From assembly GCA_051650305.1 (NCBI GenBank), contig JBOFIT010000142.1, forward strand, positions 1 through 13,016: DNA of 13,016 nt, given 5' to 3'. The position numbers and the translations under genes were made by a program. The stretch comes from JBOFDK01 sp051650305. GTDB taxonomy: Bacteria; Bacillota; Clostridia; Lachnospirales; Cellulosilyticaceae. The notes beneath the pieces were generated by a model that ran no database searches, was not told the origin of the DNA, and worked only from the letters and a program-made list of their open reading frames with translations. Shown here in pieces: positions 1-6,794 of the stretch. Every line of letters begins with the position of its first letter. The first letter of the stretch is position 1.

Positions 1-92
1 ATTAACACTGATAATGGAACCAATATGAAGTGAAACTTAAGCTGCGATTTATGAAATTTATCTGGATTAAATTGCGTTCCTGTAGCCGCCAT
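1..92 (-). CDS. ABC sugar transporter permease 2, N-terminal fragment
   Basis: Partial gene; only the first 30 codons are inside the window and it continues past the left edge. It reads MAATGTQFNPDKFHKSQLKF, followed by HFILVPLSVL, a short cytoplasmic tail running into the first hydrophobic segment. The ATG at 92 is preceded by AGGAGG (100-105) at a 7-base spacing. That ribosome binding site overlaps the TAG stop of permease 1 (104-106), so the two genes are almost certainly co-translated. From position, the family expected is the MalG/AraQ-type inner-membrane permease that forms a heterodimer with the UgpA/LplB-type permease 1 in CUT1 importers. The fragment has no family-specific motif (the EAA loop would lie further left), so the identification rests mainly on operon position and the hydrophobic N-terminus. 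Confidence 0.8.
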   Translation of the reverse strand, partial: MAATGTQFNPDKFHKSQLKFHFILVPLSVL

Positions 93-103
93 ATCTTTTC
101 CTC

Positions 104-1003
104 CTAGTCTTCGCTAAACATTCTGAATGATATTTTTGACAGTAGATACACTAGCACAAGTAAGAATACACTTATTGCCGCTGCATATCCCATCTCATAT
201 CTTAAGAAACCATAATCATCGATATGGTTTACGATAAGCTGTGCGGAATACCCTGGTGTTGGGTTTGTACCTGTTAAGGCAACCCCGATAGCACCTGCGT
301 TGAACGTCCCAACGATAGACATAACCGCACCGAAAAGCATCTGTGGTTTCATAGATGGAATCGTGATATAGAACATCTCTTGAAGTCTATTTGTGATACC
401 ATCAATGGAACCTGCTTCATATAACTCTGCGTTCGTATTAAGTACCCCTGCAAGCATTGCAAGGAATCCGATACCCATGCTTGACCATATGGATACAAAC
501 ATAACAATATTTAAAATAAAATCTGGATTTGATAAGAACTGTACTGGCTCACTAATGATTCCCCAGTTAAGAAGCATTGCATTAATATAACCATTGGCAT
601 CGCCACTGAAGATAACTTTCCATAATACTGAAATCATTACCCCACCCGTCATTGATGGTGAGTAAATGATCAGTGCATAGATGTTTCTTGGTATTGGAGG
701 GAGCTGTGCAAGCACCCATGCCAATACGAAAGATAAAACATAACCACCTAAACCTACGATGATAACAAATTTAAAAGTATTTGGTAGTACATACTTTGTG
801 AACTCTGTATCTGCTGTAAATAAAGTGATGTAGTTTTGTAACCCTACGAATTCTGGAAATTGAATGGAGTTGAAGTTTGTAAAACTCAGTCCAATCGCAA
901 CGATAACTGGTAAAGTAATGAACAATGTAAATAACGTTACATATGGTGTAAGGAAAATATAAGCAATGTACTTATCAAAAAACTTTTTTAGTTTATTCAC
1001 CAC
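104..1003 (-). CDS. ABC sugar transporter permease 1 (UgpA/LplB type)
   Basis: Integral membrane subunit of a CUT1-type carbohydrate importer, 299 residues, the usual size. About six hydrophobic segments are visible, the first near residues 12-40 after a Lys-rich cytoplasmic start. The ATPase-docking EAA loop is clear: EAGSIDG at 196-202, followed by the IPSMKP segment at 215-220. The start is GTG at 1003; an in-frame TGA just upstream excludes a longer protein. A second GTG at 1000 is an equally possible start. The upstream site is weak (GAGTGGG, 1010-1016), and the gene overlaps the end of the large binding-protein gene by 11 bases, so translation is probably coupled to it. Permease 2 follows directly. 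Membership of the family is firm; the transported sugar cannot be read from this subunit. Confidence 0.93.
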   Translation of the reverse strand: MVNKLKKFFDKYIAYIFLTPYVTLFTLFITLPVIVAIGLSFTNFNSIQFPEFVGLQNYITLFTADTEFTKYVLPNTFKFVIIVGLGGYVLSFVLAWVLAQLPPIPRNIYALIIYSPSMTGGVMISVLWKVIFSGDANGYINAMLLNWGIISEPVQFLSNPDFILNIVMFVSIWSSMGIGFLAMLAGVLNTNAELYEAGSIDGITNRLQEMFYITIPSMKPQMLFGAVMSIVGTFNAGAIGVALTGTNPTPGYSAQLIVNHIDDYGFLRYEMGYAAAISVFLLVLVYLLSKISFRMFSED

Positions 1004-3908
1004 TATTCACCCACTCTTCTAAGTCTTCTCTTGTGTTTACTTGATATGGCTTAATCATATTGCCATCTTTATCAACATAACCGAATTCTTTCATCTTACG
1101 TTGTATCTCTTTATCTGATACACGACTTGCTTCTTCTACTGAAGAACGTACATCTTTACCGCCTAGGACGATTTCATTCCATGCATTACTAATCTCACGC
1201 TCTACTACGTAACCACCTGGTATACGTTGTACCTCACTAGCGTATGCTAATTGCTCGATTAGATAATTTTTGTGTTCTTCTGGTAATGGTAATGTATTTA
1301 CAACTTCTGGATTCGCTGAAAGGAATAAATATTCATCCCCATAAGTTGTTAATAAACGATTCATGTATTCTTTTTGAATTTCTGGATCCAACCACCATTC
1401 TATGAATGCTAAGCCTGCTTCTTTGTTTTCTGAAGTCTTAAGCATTGCCACCATTGTACCTGAACCACCTGTTCTTCTATCGATTGAACCGTCAGCTTGT
1501 ACTGTTCCTGGTGTATGGTGAAGTGTCCATCTACCTGATAATTCTGGTGCTGAGTAGTATAATTTAAGGTATTCAGCAACTGGCATAATCGCGTAAGCAA
1601 TGTCACCATCTCTGAATGACTGGTACACAGACTCTACGTTAAGTGCTACACCGTAGATAGTGAAAAGATCAGACATTTGTTCGAATGCTTTCATACCTGC
1701 TTCACTACCGAAGATTGTTTTCATACCATCTTCACTGTAGATATCTGCACCATTTTGATAAATGAAAGGTGCTGTTGATGTATAAGGCTTGAATGCTCCT
1801 GCTTGTGATAATGGTACATAAGCACTCATACCATTTCTTCTAAGTACTGATGAGATGACTTCTACATCTGCCCAAGTCTCCGCTGGCTCTAAGCCTAATT
1901 TATCAAATACATCTGTTCGATACGCTGCTACGAATACATCTTGACCTTCTGATATACCGTAGATTGATTCTTCAACAAATACCTGCATCATTGCACCTGT
2001 TGATAAACCTTTTAATAATTCTTTCATAGCTGGATATACAGCTAAATCTTCTAATGCCCCTCTTTGTCCGATATCAGATACATAGTAAGCATCTAAACCT
2101 GTTACAAGGTCTGGTGCATTCCCTGCTGCATTAGCAAGTGTAAGCTTTGTTTGGTCATCTGCTTTAAGTAAGCTTAAGTTTACTTCGATACCTGTCTCAG
2201 GTGTGAACTTCTCATTAATTAACTGCTGGATAATGTCGTAGTTTTGCTTTGGACGACGTATCCATATATCTAAAGCAGTTTCTTCTTGGCTTTTCTTAAT
2301 CCCAAATGTATTAAGAAGCTCTTTGACACCTTTTTGGTATCCTTCTACGATGTTAGTCGCCATTGTTGGTACATTTTCTTTACTATCTGTTAAGTAAAGT
2401 GTATCTAGTGTTAAGTCTGTCACTGTGATACGATTCATCATACCTGCTAACTTCCCAAGTACTGATGCACTTCCTTCTGAGAAGAGGTTCAGCTCATTTG
2501 GTAAGTTATCAACGTTTTTAAGGATTCTTTCTAATTGGAAGATACTCATCTCGATTGCTAGATGCTCTTCATTATCTGTTCCCTCGTAAACTGTTGTTAA
2601 GTAATCATAAAGTGTTCTTAAGTCTGTAATGTACTGATTAAGTGCACCTTCTAATTCTGGTAAATACTCATTCATATTCCATGTTCTGTTCTTATCTGTA
2701 ATACCATTTGTAATCTTTTTGATTTCCAGGGCAATATCTGAAATTTCGTTTGTGATGCGCTTAAGTTCATCATACACATCATTCATGTTTGTCTGGTTAA
2801 TCTCAATTCCAAGTGTATTGATGCCTTTTTCTAGATACACATATTGCTCAGTTACAACTGTTTCATAATCTTTTGCATATGGTAGTCTGTAGTTTTCAAA
2901 CTCTTGGAAAGGTATCTCTTCATTAACCTGGATATTTACAAATACAGGTACATTCTTTCTAGCACCTGTCTTACCGATATCTGTCTTGTAAGCAAGACCG
3001 AATTGGTATAGACCGCTTTCTGGTACTTCAATAAGGTAAGTAAGTTTATCGCCGTGTTTCTTAAATGTACCGTTTCCTACCACATTTAAGTAATCAATCT
3101 CTAAACTATTTGGACTTACATTGAGTGAACTATCATGCTCTGGATTAATAGTGATATTGTTTTTATAAGCAAAGTTTTCTCCACGTACAAAGAAAGTCTT
3201 ATTTGTTTTTGAGCTATCTTTGTGCTGATTACTGTATGCTTCATAAGTTGGTAACTCTGTTACTTTCTCCGCATACAGGTTACCCATTAACATTTCACCT
3301 GAGATACGCTTAAGTGTGATGTGATTCTCACCTTTATTAAGCTCTACTGTAATCCCTAGTGTATTGAGTTCGTTGTCTGCTAGATAAACTTGTTGCCAAT
3401 TAGTTGGTAATGCTGCTGTGTTAACAATTTCTTTATTTCCCTTACCAAACTTTTGTTCATTGTATGGATAAATAAAGTAATCGTTAAAAGTTACTTTTTC
3501 GCTATTTTTATTAACGTACTTCGTGTTATTGATTTCTAGTTCAATATAGTCATTTAAAACCTTTGTATCAGGCTTTCTCTTAACGTCTATTAAGAGCTTG
3601 TATGTTCCTGCTTCATCTACATTGACTACATAGTTTGCTACCTCATCTTGTATTAAATCTACATAAGATTGGCCATTGTACTCTGTAGCTGACTGTAAAA
3701 AACCACTATTACTTGAGATAAGGTTTCCTTGTACTAAGTTTTCTCTCTCCAGAGTAAGGGTTTCAACAGGAGATTCCGTTGCTTTTACTTCAGTATAGAT
3801 GTCTGTATCGATATCACTTTTTGCAAGCACAGGCATAACAGCTAAGGCTGCAGTACCTATTATAAAAATCGCTAATAGTATGTATATTACATTTAGAAAT
3901 TTTTTCAC
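993..3908 (-). CDS. Large solute-binding protein with two N-terminal CBM-like domains
   Basis: A 971-residue extracytoplasmic protein, about twice the usual binding-protein length. Visible order: a hydrophobic signal or membrane anchor (residues 5-29); beta-rich domain 1 (about 65-215, with EAGTYKLLIDV); beta-rich domain 2 (about 240-375, with ESGLYQFGLAY and ending GINTLGIEI), both resembling CBM6/CBM35-type sandwiches; a helical stretch (about 375-530); then a family 1 sugar-binding-protein fold (about 545-925, with FTPETGIEVNLSLL near its start and EAGLAFIEWWL near its end). I see no cysteine, so no lipobox; it is membrane-anchored or cleaved after the VLA near residue 29. The frame can be extended to TTG at 3926, but AAAGGGAG (3916-3923) lies inside that extension and is correctly spaced for GTG at 3908, which I take as the start. 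It follows the smaller binding-protein gene and overlaps permease 1. Inferred role: capture or presentation of a carbohydrate to this importer. The CBM assignment is by sequence pattern only. Confidence 0.85.
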   Translation of the reverse strand: MKKFLNVIYILLAIFIIGTAALAVMPVLAKSDIDTDIYTEVKATESPVETLTLERENLVQGNLISSNSGFLQSATEYNGQSYVDLIQDEVANYVVNVDEAGTYKLLIDVKRKPDTKVLNDYIELEINNTKYVNKNSEKVTFNDYFIYPYNEQKFGKGNKEIVNTAALPTNWQQVYLADNELNTLGITVELNKGENHITLKRISGEMLMGNLYAEKVTELPTYEAYSNQHKDSSKTNKTFFVRGENFAYKNNITINPEHDSSLNVSPNSLEIDYLNVVGNGTFKKHGDKLTYLIEVPESGLYQFGLAYKTDIGKTGARKNVPVFVNIQVNEEIPFQEFENYRLPYAKDYETVVTEQYVYLEKGINTLGIEINQTNMNDVYDELKRITNEISDIALEIKKITNGITDKNRTWNMNEYLPELEGALNQYITDLRTLYDYLTTVYEGTDNEEHLAIEMSIFQLERILKNVDNLPNELNLFSEGSASVLGKLAGMMNRITVTDLTLDTLYLTDSKENVPTMATNIVEGYQKGVKELLNTFGIKKSQEETALDIWIRRPKQNYDIIQQLINEKFTPETGIEVNLSLLKADDQTKLTLANAAGNAPDLVTGLDAYYVSDIGQRGALEDLAVYPAMKELLKGLSTGAMMQVFVEESIYGISEGQDVFVAAYRTDVFDKLGLEPAETWADVEVISSVLRRNGMSAYVPLSQAGAFKPYTSTAPFIYQNGADIYSEDGMKTIFGSEAGMKAFEQMSDLFTIYGVALNVESVYQSFRDGDIAYAIMPVAEYLKLYYSAPELSGRWTLHHTPGTVQADGSIDRRTGGSGTMVAMLKTSENKEAGLAFIEWWLDPEIQKEYMNRLLTTYGDEYLFLSANPEVVNTLPLPEEHKNYLIEQLAYASEVQRIPGGYVVEREISNAWNEIVLGGKDVRSSVEEASRVSDKEIQRKMKEFGYVDKDGNMIKPYQVNTREDLEEWVNSGE

Positions 3909-3915
3909 AGTCTCT

Positions 3916-3923
3916 CTCCCTTT
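3916..3923 (-). promoter_or_regulatory. Ribosome binding site that decides the GTG start at 3908
   Basis: The minus strand reads AAAGGGAG, then a 7-base spacer, then GTG at 3908. The upstream TTG (3926) would place this purine-rich site inside the coding sequence and leaves AT-rich DNA with no comparable site in front of it. The GTG start gives VKKFLNVIYILL, a typical short basic N-terminus before a signal helix. Confidence 0.75.
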
Positions 3924-3943
3924 CAAAAATATTAGTTAAAAAA

Positions 3944-3991
3944 TGCTGGTATTTTTTCTAAATTATCTTTAGGTTAAGTAAAATACCAGCA
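3944..3991 (-). terminator. Intercistronic stem-loop, possible partial terminator
   Basis: Perfect 12-base inverted repeat: TGCTGGTATTTT at 3944-3955 and its exact complement at 3980-3991. The 24-base loop itself contains a small hairpin (CTAAA 3958-3962 with TTTAG 3968-3972). In the minus-strand transcript the stem is followed by a run of six T. It lies after the stop of the lipoprotein binding-protein gene and before the large binding-protein gene. The stem has five G-C pairs, so it is moderate. Likely roles, by analogy with stem-loops after other binding-protein genes, are partial termination or 3' protection of the upstream mRNA, giving more binding protein than permease. Confidence 0.65.
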
Positions 3992-4010
3992 AATTTTATT
4001 GGATGATTAT

Positions 4011-5429
4011 TTATTTAGTTGCTTCTTCAAGTTGTGTACGAATTGCTTCTAACTCATGGTTTGCAATGTCGTTCATCTTAGTTGCATAATCTGATAATTT
4101 GTATTGGCCTTTAATGACTGCATTTCTTAATTGTTCTTGGTTCATTGAGTACGCTGTACCGTCAGCATTTGTACCTTGAACACCTGTATCAGCTGTGAAG
4201 ATCGCTGTAGGGAATCCTGCGATTTCCTTGTAACCTTCTACGTGAAGTAGCTCTGGGCTTGTAGCGAATGCTTCATATGCTTTTGAGAATTCTGGGTAGT
4301 CTACAACTGTTGCTAAGAATTTCTCATTGATTTCATCGTTTGTTGTTACAAGTGGAATTGAGTTGTATGTGTATGCACCTGACTCTTCAACGATTGCAAA
4401 TCTTTCTAGGATACCTTCTGTGCTGAATCCTAACCATTTTGCAAGTTCATATGCTTCTTCTTTATTTGATGATGCATCTGAAACGAATAAATAGTCATTT
4501 ACAAGTACAGTGTGTCCACCTGGAAGACCGATGAAGTCATATTTGAAATCTGCTTGGTCTGCTAAGCTTGTTAAGTTCCATGTACCATCGTATTGAATAG
4601 CGATACCACCGATACCACCCCATGCCCAACCTTCAGCACCGAAGAACTCAAGTGGTGATGTGTTTGCCATGTTCCAGTTGTTTTGTGTTGCTTTTTGTGC
4701 GAATTCGATACCTGCTGCGAATTCTTCTGAATCTAAGTTAGCTTTCTCGCCATCGTATGTGTAGATACCGTATGCTGGGTTAACAGTCATTGGGTACCAT
4801 GCTTCTACTGCGAAGTTATCTACACCTTTTGTTGTAGCTGTAGTATTTTTTTCGATTGCATTCATTAACTCGTCCATTGTGTATCCGAACTCTAATGGTG
4901 CTACGTTGTTTGCTTCGAAGATATTTTTGTTGATGTACATACCCATGTAATGCATTGATTTTGGAATACCAAATACTTTACCGTTTACTTGTCCACCTTC
5001 TGTTGTTTGTGTATTTACAAGCTTGTATGCTTCATCATTTAATGCGTATTCAGATACGTCAGCAGCCCATCCGTTTAGGATAGAATCTGTTACTGAACCC
5101 CACATGAATACATCTGGCATTTGTCCTGATGATGCAAGTGTAGCGATATAACTGTTGTAATCTGTACCTTCTGGTACTGCTAAAATCTCTATTTCTACTT
5201 CTGGATGCTCTTCATCGTAGATTTCGATCATTGCTCTTTCAAGCGTTGGATCTTCTTCTGTTCCTACATCCCATGCAAGGTAAGTTAGTTTTGAAACTTC
5301 ACCTGTTGCTACATCGCCATTTGTTTGTGTCTCGTCTTTTGGTTGCTCTGGCGCTTTACTTCCACAGCCTACTGCTGAAAGTGCTAAGGCTAAAGTTAAC
5401 GCTATGGACATAAATTTTTTCATTTTCAT
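4011..5429 (-). CDS. Sugar ABC transporter solute-binding lipoprotein
   Basis: Extracytoplasmic carbohydrate-binding protein of the family 1 type, 472 residues. The N-terminus is a lipoprotein signal peptide: MKMKKF, a hydrophobic run, then SAVGC with the lipidated Cys at residue 22 and a Gly/Ser/Pro/Glu-rich linker. The mature part begins SKLTYLAWDVGTEEDP and has the expected binding-protein pattern (EEHPEVEIEIL, SGQMPDVFMWG, KVFGIPKSMHYMGMYINKNIF, EEAYELAKWLGFS). The start is ATG at 5429, with GGAGG at 5436-5440 six bases upstream; the ATG two codons further in is less well spaced. It is the first gene of the transporter operon, with a strong promoter just upstream and a stem-loop just downstream, an arrangement that normally favours high expression of the binding protein. 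Family is firm; the sugar is unknown. Confidence 0.93.
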   Translation of the reverse strand: MKMKKFMSIALTLALALSAVGCGSKAPEQPKDETQTNGDVATGEVSKLTYLAWDVGTEEDPTLERAMIEIYDEEHPEVEIEILAVPEGTDYNSYIATLASSGQMPDVFMWGSVTDSILNGWAADVSEYALNDEAYKLVNTQTTEGGQVNGKVFGIPKSMHYMGMYINKNIFEANNVAPLEFGYTMDELMNAIEKNTTATTKGVDNFAVEAWYPMTVNPAYGIYTYDGEKANLDSEEFAAGIEFAQKATQNNWNMANTSPLEFFGAEGWAWGGIGGIAIQYDGTWNLTSLADQADFKYDFIGLPGGHTVLVNDYLFVSDASSNKEEAYELAKWLGFSTEGILERFAIVEESGAYTYNSIPLVTTNDEINEKFLATVVDYPEFSKAYEAFATSPELLHVEGYKEIAGFPTAIFTADTGVQGTNADGTAYSMNQEQLRNAVIKGQYKLSDYATKMNDIANHELEAIRTQLEEATK

Positions 5430-5472
5430 TCTGTACCTCCAAAAAATTTTTTAAAGAAACTGCTTTCGTAAA

Positions 5473-5501
5473 ATTGTACTATTTTATTTGGCAAAAGTCA
5501 A
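5473..5501 (-). promoter_or_regulatory. Sigma-A-type promoter of the transporter operon
   Basis: On the minus strand: -35 TTGACT (5496-5501), a 17-base spacer, and -10 TACAAT (5473-5478). This is very close to the consensus. The start point would fall near 5466, leaving a leader of about 37 bases before the ATG at 5429. The only CG dinucleotide I see in this intergenic region lies at the predicted start point (5467-5468). Confidence 0.8.
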
Positions 5502-5600
5502 TGATTTGATGGTAATATCCTTTAATTTACTTATCTAAACCCTCTTAAGTATTTATATTTATTTTAGACAAATACTCTATTTATACTTATAATTTTTGCC

Positions 5601-5627
5601 TAAACAACTTCTAAAACCACTTGTTTA
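5601..5627. promoter_or_regulatory. Inverted repeat, candidate operator between divergent promoters
   Basis: TAAACAA (5601-5607) and TTGTTTA (5621-5627) form a perfect 7-base inverted repeat separated by 13 bases. It lies between the two divergent promoters, just upstream of the LacI-gene -35 box at 5642. Such a site could bind the neighbouring LacI-family protein or another dimeric regulator. The region is AT-rich, the spacing is longer than in most LacI-family operators, and there is no central CG, so this is a weak candidate. Confidence 0.3.
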
Positions 5628-5641
5628 TATTTTTATAGCAT

Positions 5642-5670
5642 TTGATTTTTCAAGGTTTTGGGCATAAAAT
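5642..5670 (+). promoter_or_regulatory. Sigma-A-type promoter of the LacI-family gene
   Basis: -35 TTGATT (5642-5647), a 17-base spacer, and -10 TAAAAT (5665-5670). The predicted start point is near 5677, giving a leader of about 38 bases to the ATG at 5715. It is weaker than the divergent transporter promoter but well spaced. Confidence 0.6.
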
Positions 5671-5714
5671 AGAGGAAGATAAATATTTTTTAAATACTAA
5701 GGGGAGGCTATCAT

Positions 5715-6731
5715 ATGGCAACAATTAAGGATGTCGCAAAGCTTGCAGGAGTTAGTGTTGCTACTGTTAGCAAAGTGTACAATAATTATTCTGAAATACC
5801 TCAAACAACGAAAGATAAAGTATTTCACGCCGCAAAATCACTGGAGTACATTCCAAATAAGAACGCTGTTATGTTGTCCAAAAAAGATAAATATTATATA
5901 GGTCTTATCGTTTCAAACCTTTATTATTCATCTTCTACAGATGAATACCTTTTCAAGATACTTTCTGGTGTGAATATAGGTGTCGAAGAGAGAGATTATG
6001 AACTCCTTATCTTCACCACAGAAAATATAAAAAAGACAGGTATGACCTATGTGCAATTCTGCCAATATCACAACCTTTTCGGTGCGATTATCCACGGTCT
6101 TCGTGTAGATGACCCTATGCTCAAGGAACTTTCCAACAGTTCGATTCCTTGTGTACTTATCGATATACATCTTAATGGTATGAATACTGCCACCATTACT
6201 GTAGATAACCATAAGGCTCCTCAAGATGTCTTCGAGTTACTCTACAACAATGGGCATCGTCATTTTTGTCATATATTAGGACCTGCTACTGCTGAGGTTG
6301 CTAATGTCAGAAAAGATGGCTTCTTAGCTTCTGCTGAAAGTCACATGATTCCTTTAGAAAATCTTGCACTCATTGATGGGGATTTCAATGTGCAAACTGC
6401 TTACGAACATACAAAGCAACTTCTCAAGTCTACATCATCTATTACTGCCTTTTTTGCTTCATCTGACCTTATGGCACTCGGTGCACTGAAGGCACTTCAT
6501 GAGCACGGCCTCCAAGTTGGTAAAGACGTGACCCTCATAGGCTTCGATGGACTCTCTACACTCGAGTACACATCTCCTGCCATTGGCACTGTATCTCAAA
6601 ACTTCATCGAAATGGGCAAAAAATCTGTGGAAGTACTAGAAAAAATATTCCACAAACGTCCTTATGAGAAGATTACTTATGTACCTTATAAAGTTTTACC
6701 AAGAGAATCTCTGACTTTTGTTAGACCATAA
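5715..6731 (+). CDS. LacI-family transcriptional regulator
   Basis: DNA-binding sugar-responsive regulator, 338 residues, normal family length. The N-terminal helix-turn-helix is canonical: ATIKDVAKLAGVSVATVSKV at residues 2-21. It is followed by the linker (SLEYIPN, 42-48) and a periplasmic-binding-protein-like effector domain, with AFFASSDLMALGALKAL and the strand LIGFDG towards the C-terminus. The hinge is slightly unusual: the common A-R-x-L is AVML at 51-54, keeping the Leu that normally inserts into the operator's minor groove but not the Arg. ATG at 5715 has AAGGGGAGG (5699-5707) at a 7-base spacing. The gene is divergent from the transporter operon and convergent with the glycosidase operon, so it most likely controls the transporter promoter and perhaps both units. 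Repressor action and effector are inferred. Confidence 0.95.
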   Translation: MATIKDVAKLAGVSVATVSKVYNNYSEIPQTTKDKVFHAAKSLEYIPNKNAVMLSKKDKYYIGLIVSNLYYSSSTDEYLFKILSGVNIGVEERDYELLIFTTENIKKTGMTYVQFCQYHNLFGAIIHGLRVDDPMLKELSNSSIPCVLIDIHLNGMNTATITVDNHKAPQDVFELLYNNGHRHFCHILGPATAEVANVRKDGFLASAESHMIPLENLALIDGDFNVQTAYEHTKQLLKSTSSITAFFASSDLMALGALKALHEHGLQVGKDVTLIGFDGLSTLEYTSPAIGTVSQNFIEMGKKSVEVLEKIFHKRPYEKITYVPYKVLPRESLTFVRP

Positions 6732-6784
6732 ACTATAAAATAGAGGGCTATTGCATCACTGCAATAGCCCTCTATTTTATAGTT
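6731..6784. terminator. Bidirectional terminator with perfect 25-base arms
   Basis: A perfect inverted repeat with arms 6731-6755 and 6760-6784 and a 4-base loop (TCAC, 6756-6759). The inner stem is GC-richer (GAGGGCTATTGCA) and the outer part is AT-rich, so each strand presents a stem followed by a T-rich tail. The left arm starts on the last base of the LacI stop codon; the acetyltransferase stop on the other strand is 11 bases beyond the right arm. It sits exactly between two convergent genes and can terminate transcription from both. Confidence 0.92.
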
Positions 6785-6794
6785 CATTATTGGG

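Noticed and set aside
3909..3926. Upstream TTG start for the large binding protein
   Set aside because: The extension contains the ribosome binding site of the GTG at 3908 and has no site of its own.
5460..5474. Catabolite-responsive (cre) element or LacI-type operator around the CG at 5467-5468
   Set aside because: Only a few positions match the cre consensus and the dyad is poor (TTT.G.AAA), so I do not call it, although its position at the predicted start point is suggestive.
5548..5576. AGTATTT-N15-AAATACT inverted repeat as an operator
   Set aside because: Seven-base A/T-rich repeats are expected by chance in this region, and it is not positioned over either promoter.
5928..6224. 98-residue minus-strand reading frame inside the LacI gene
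   Set aside because: It is antisense to a canonical LacI effector domain and shows no motif.
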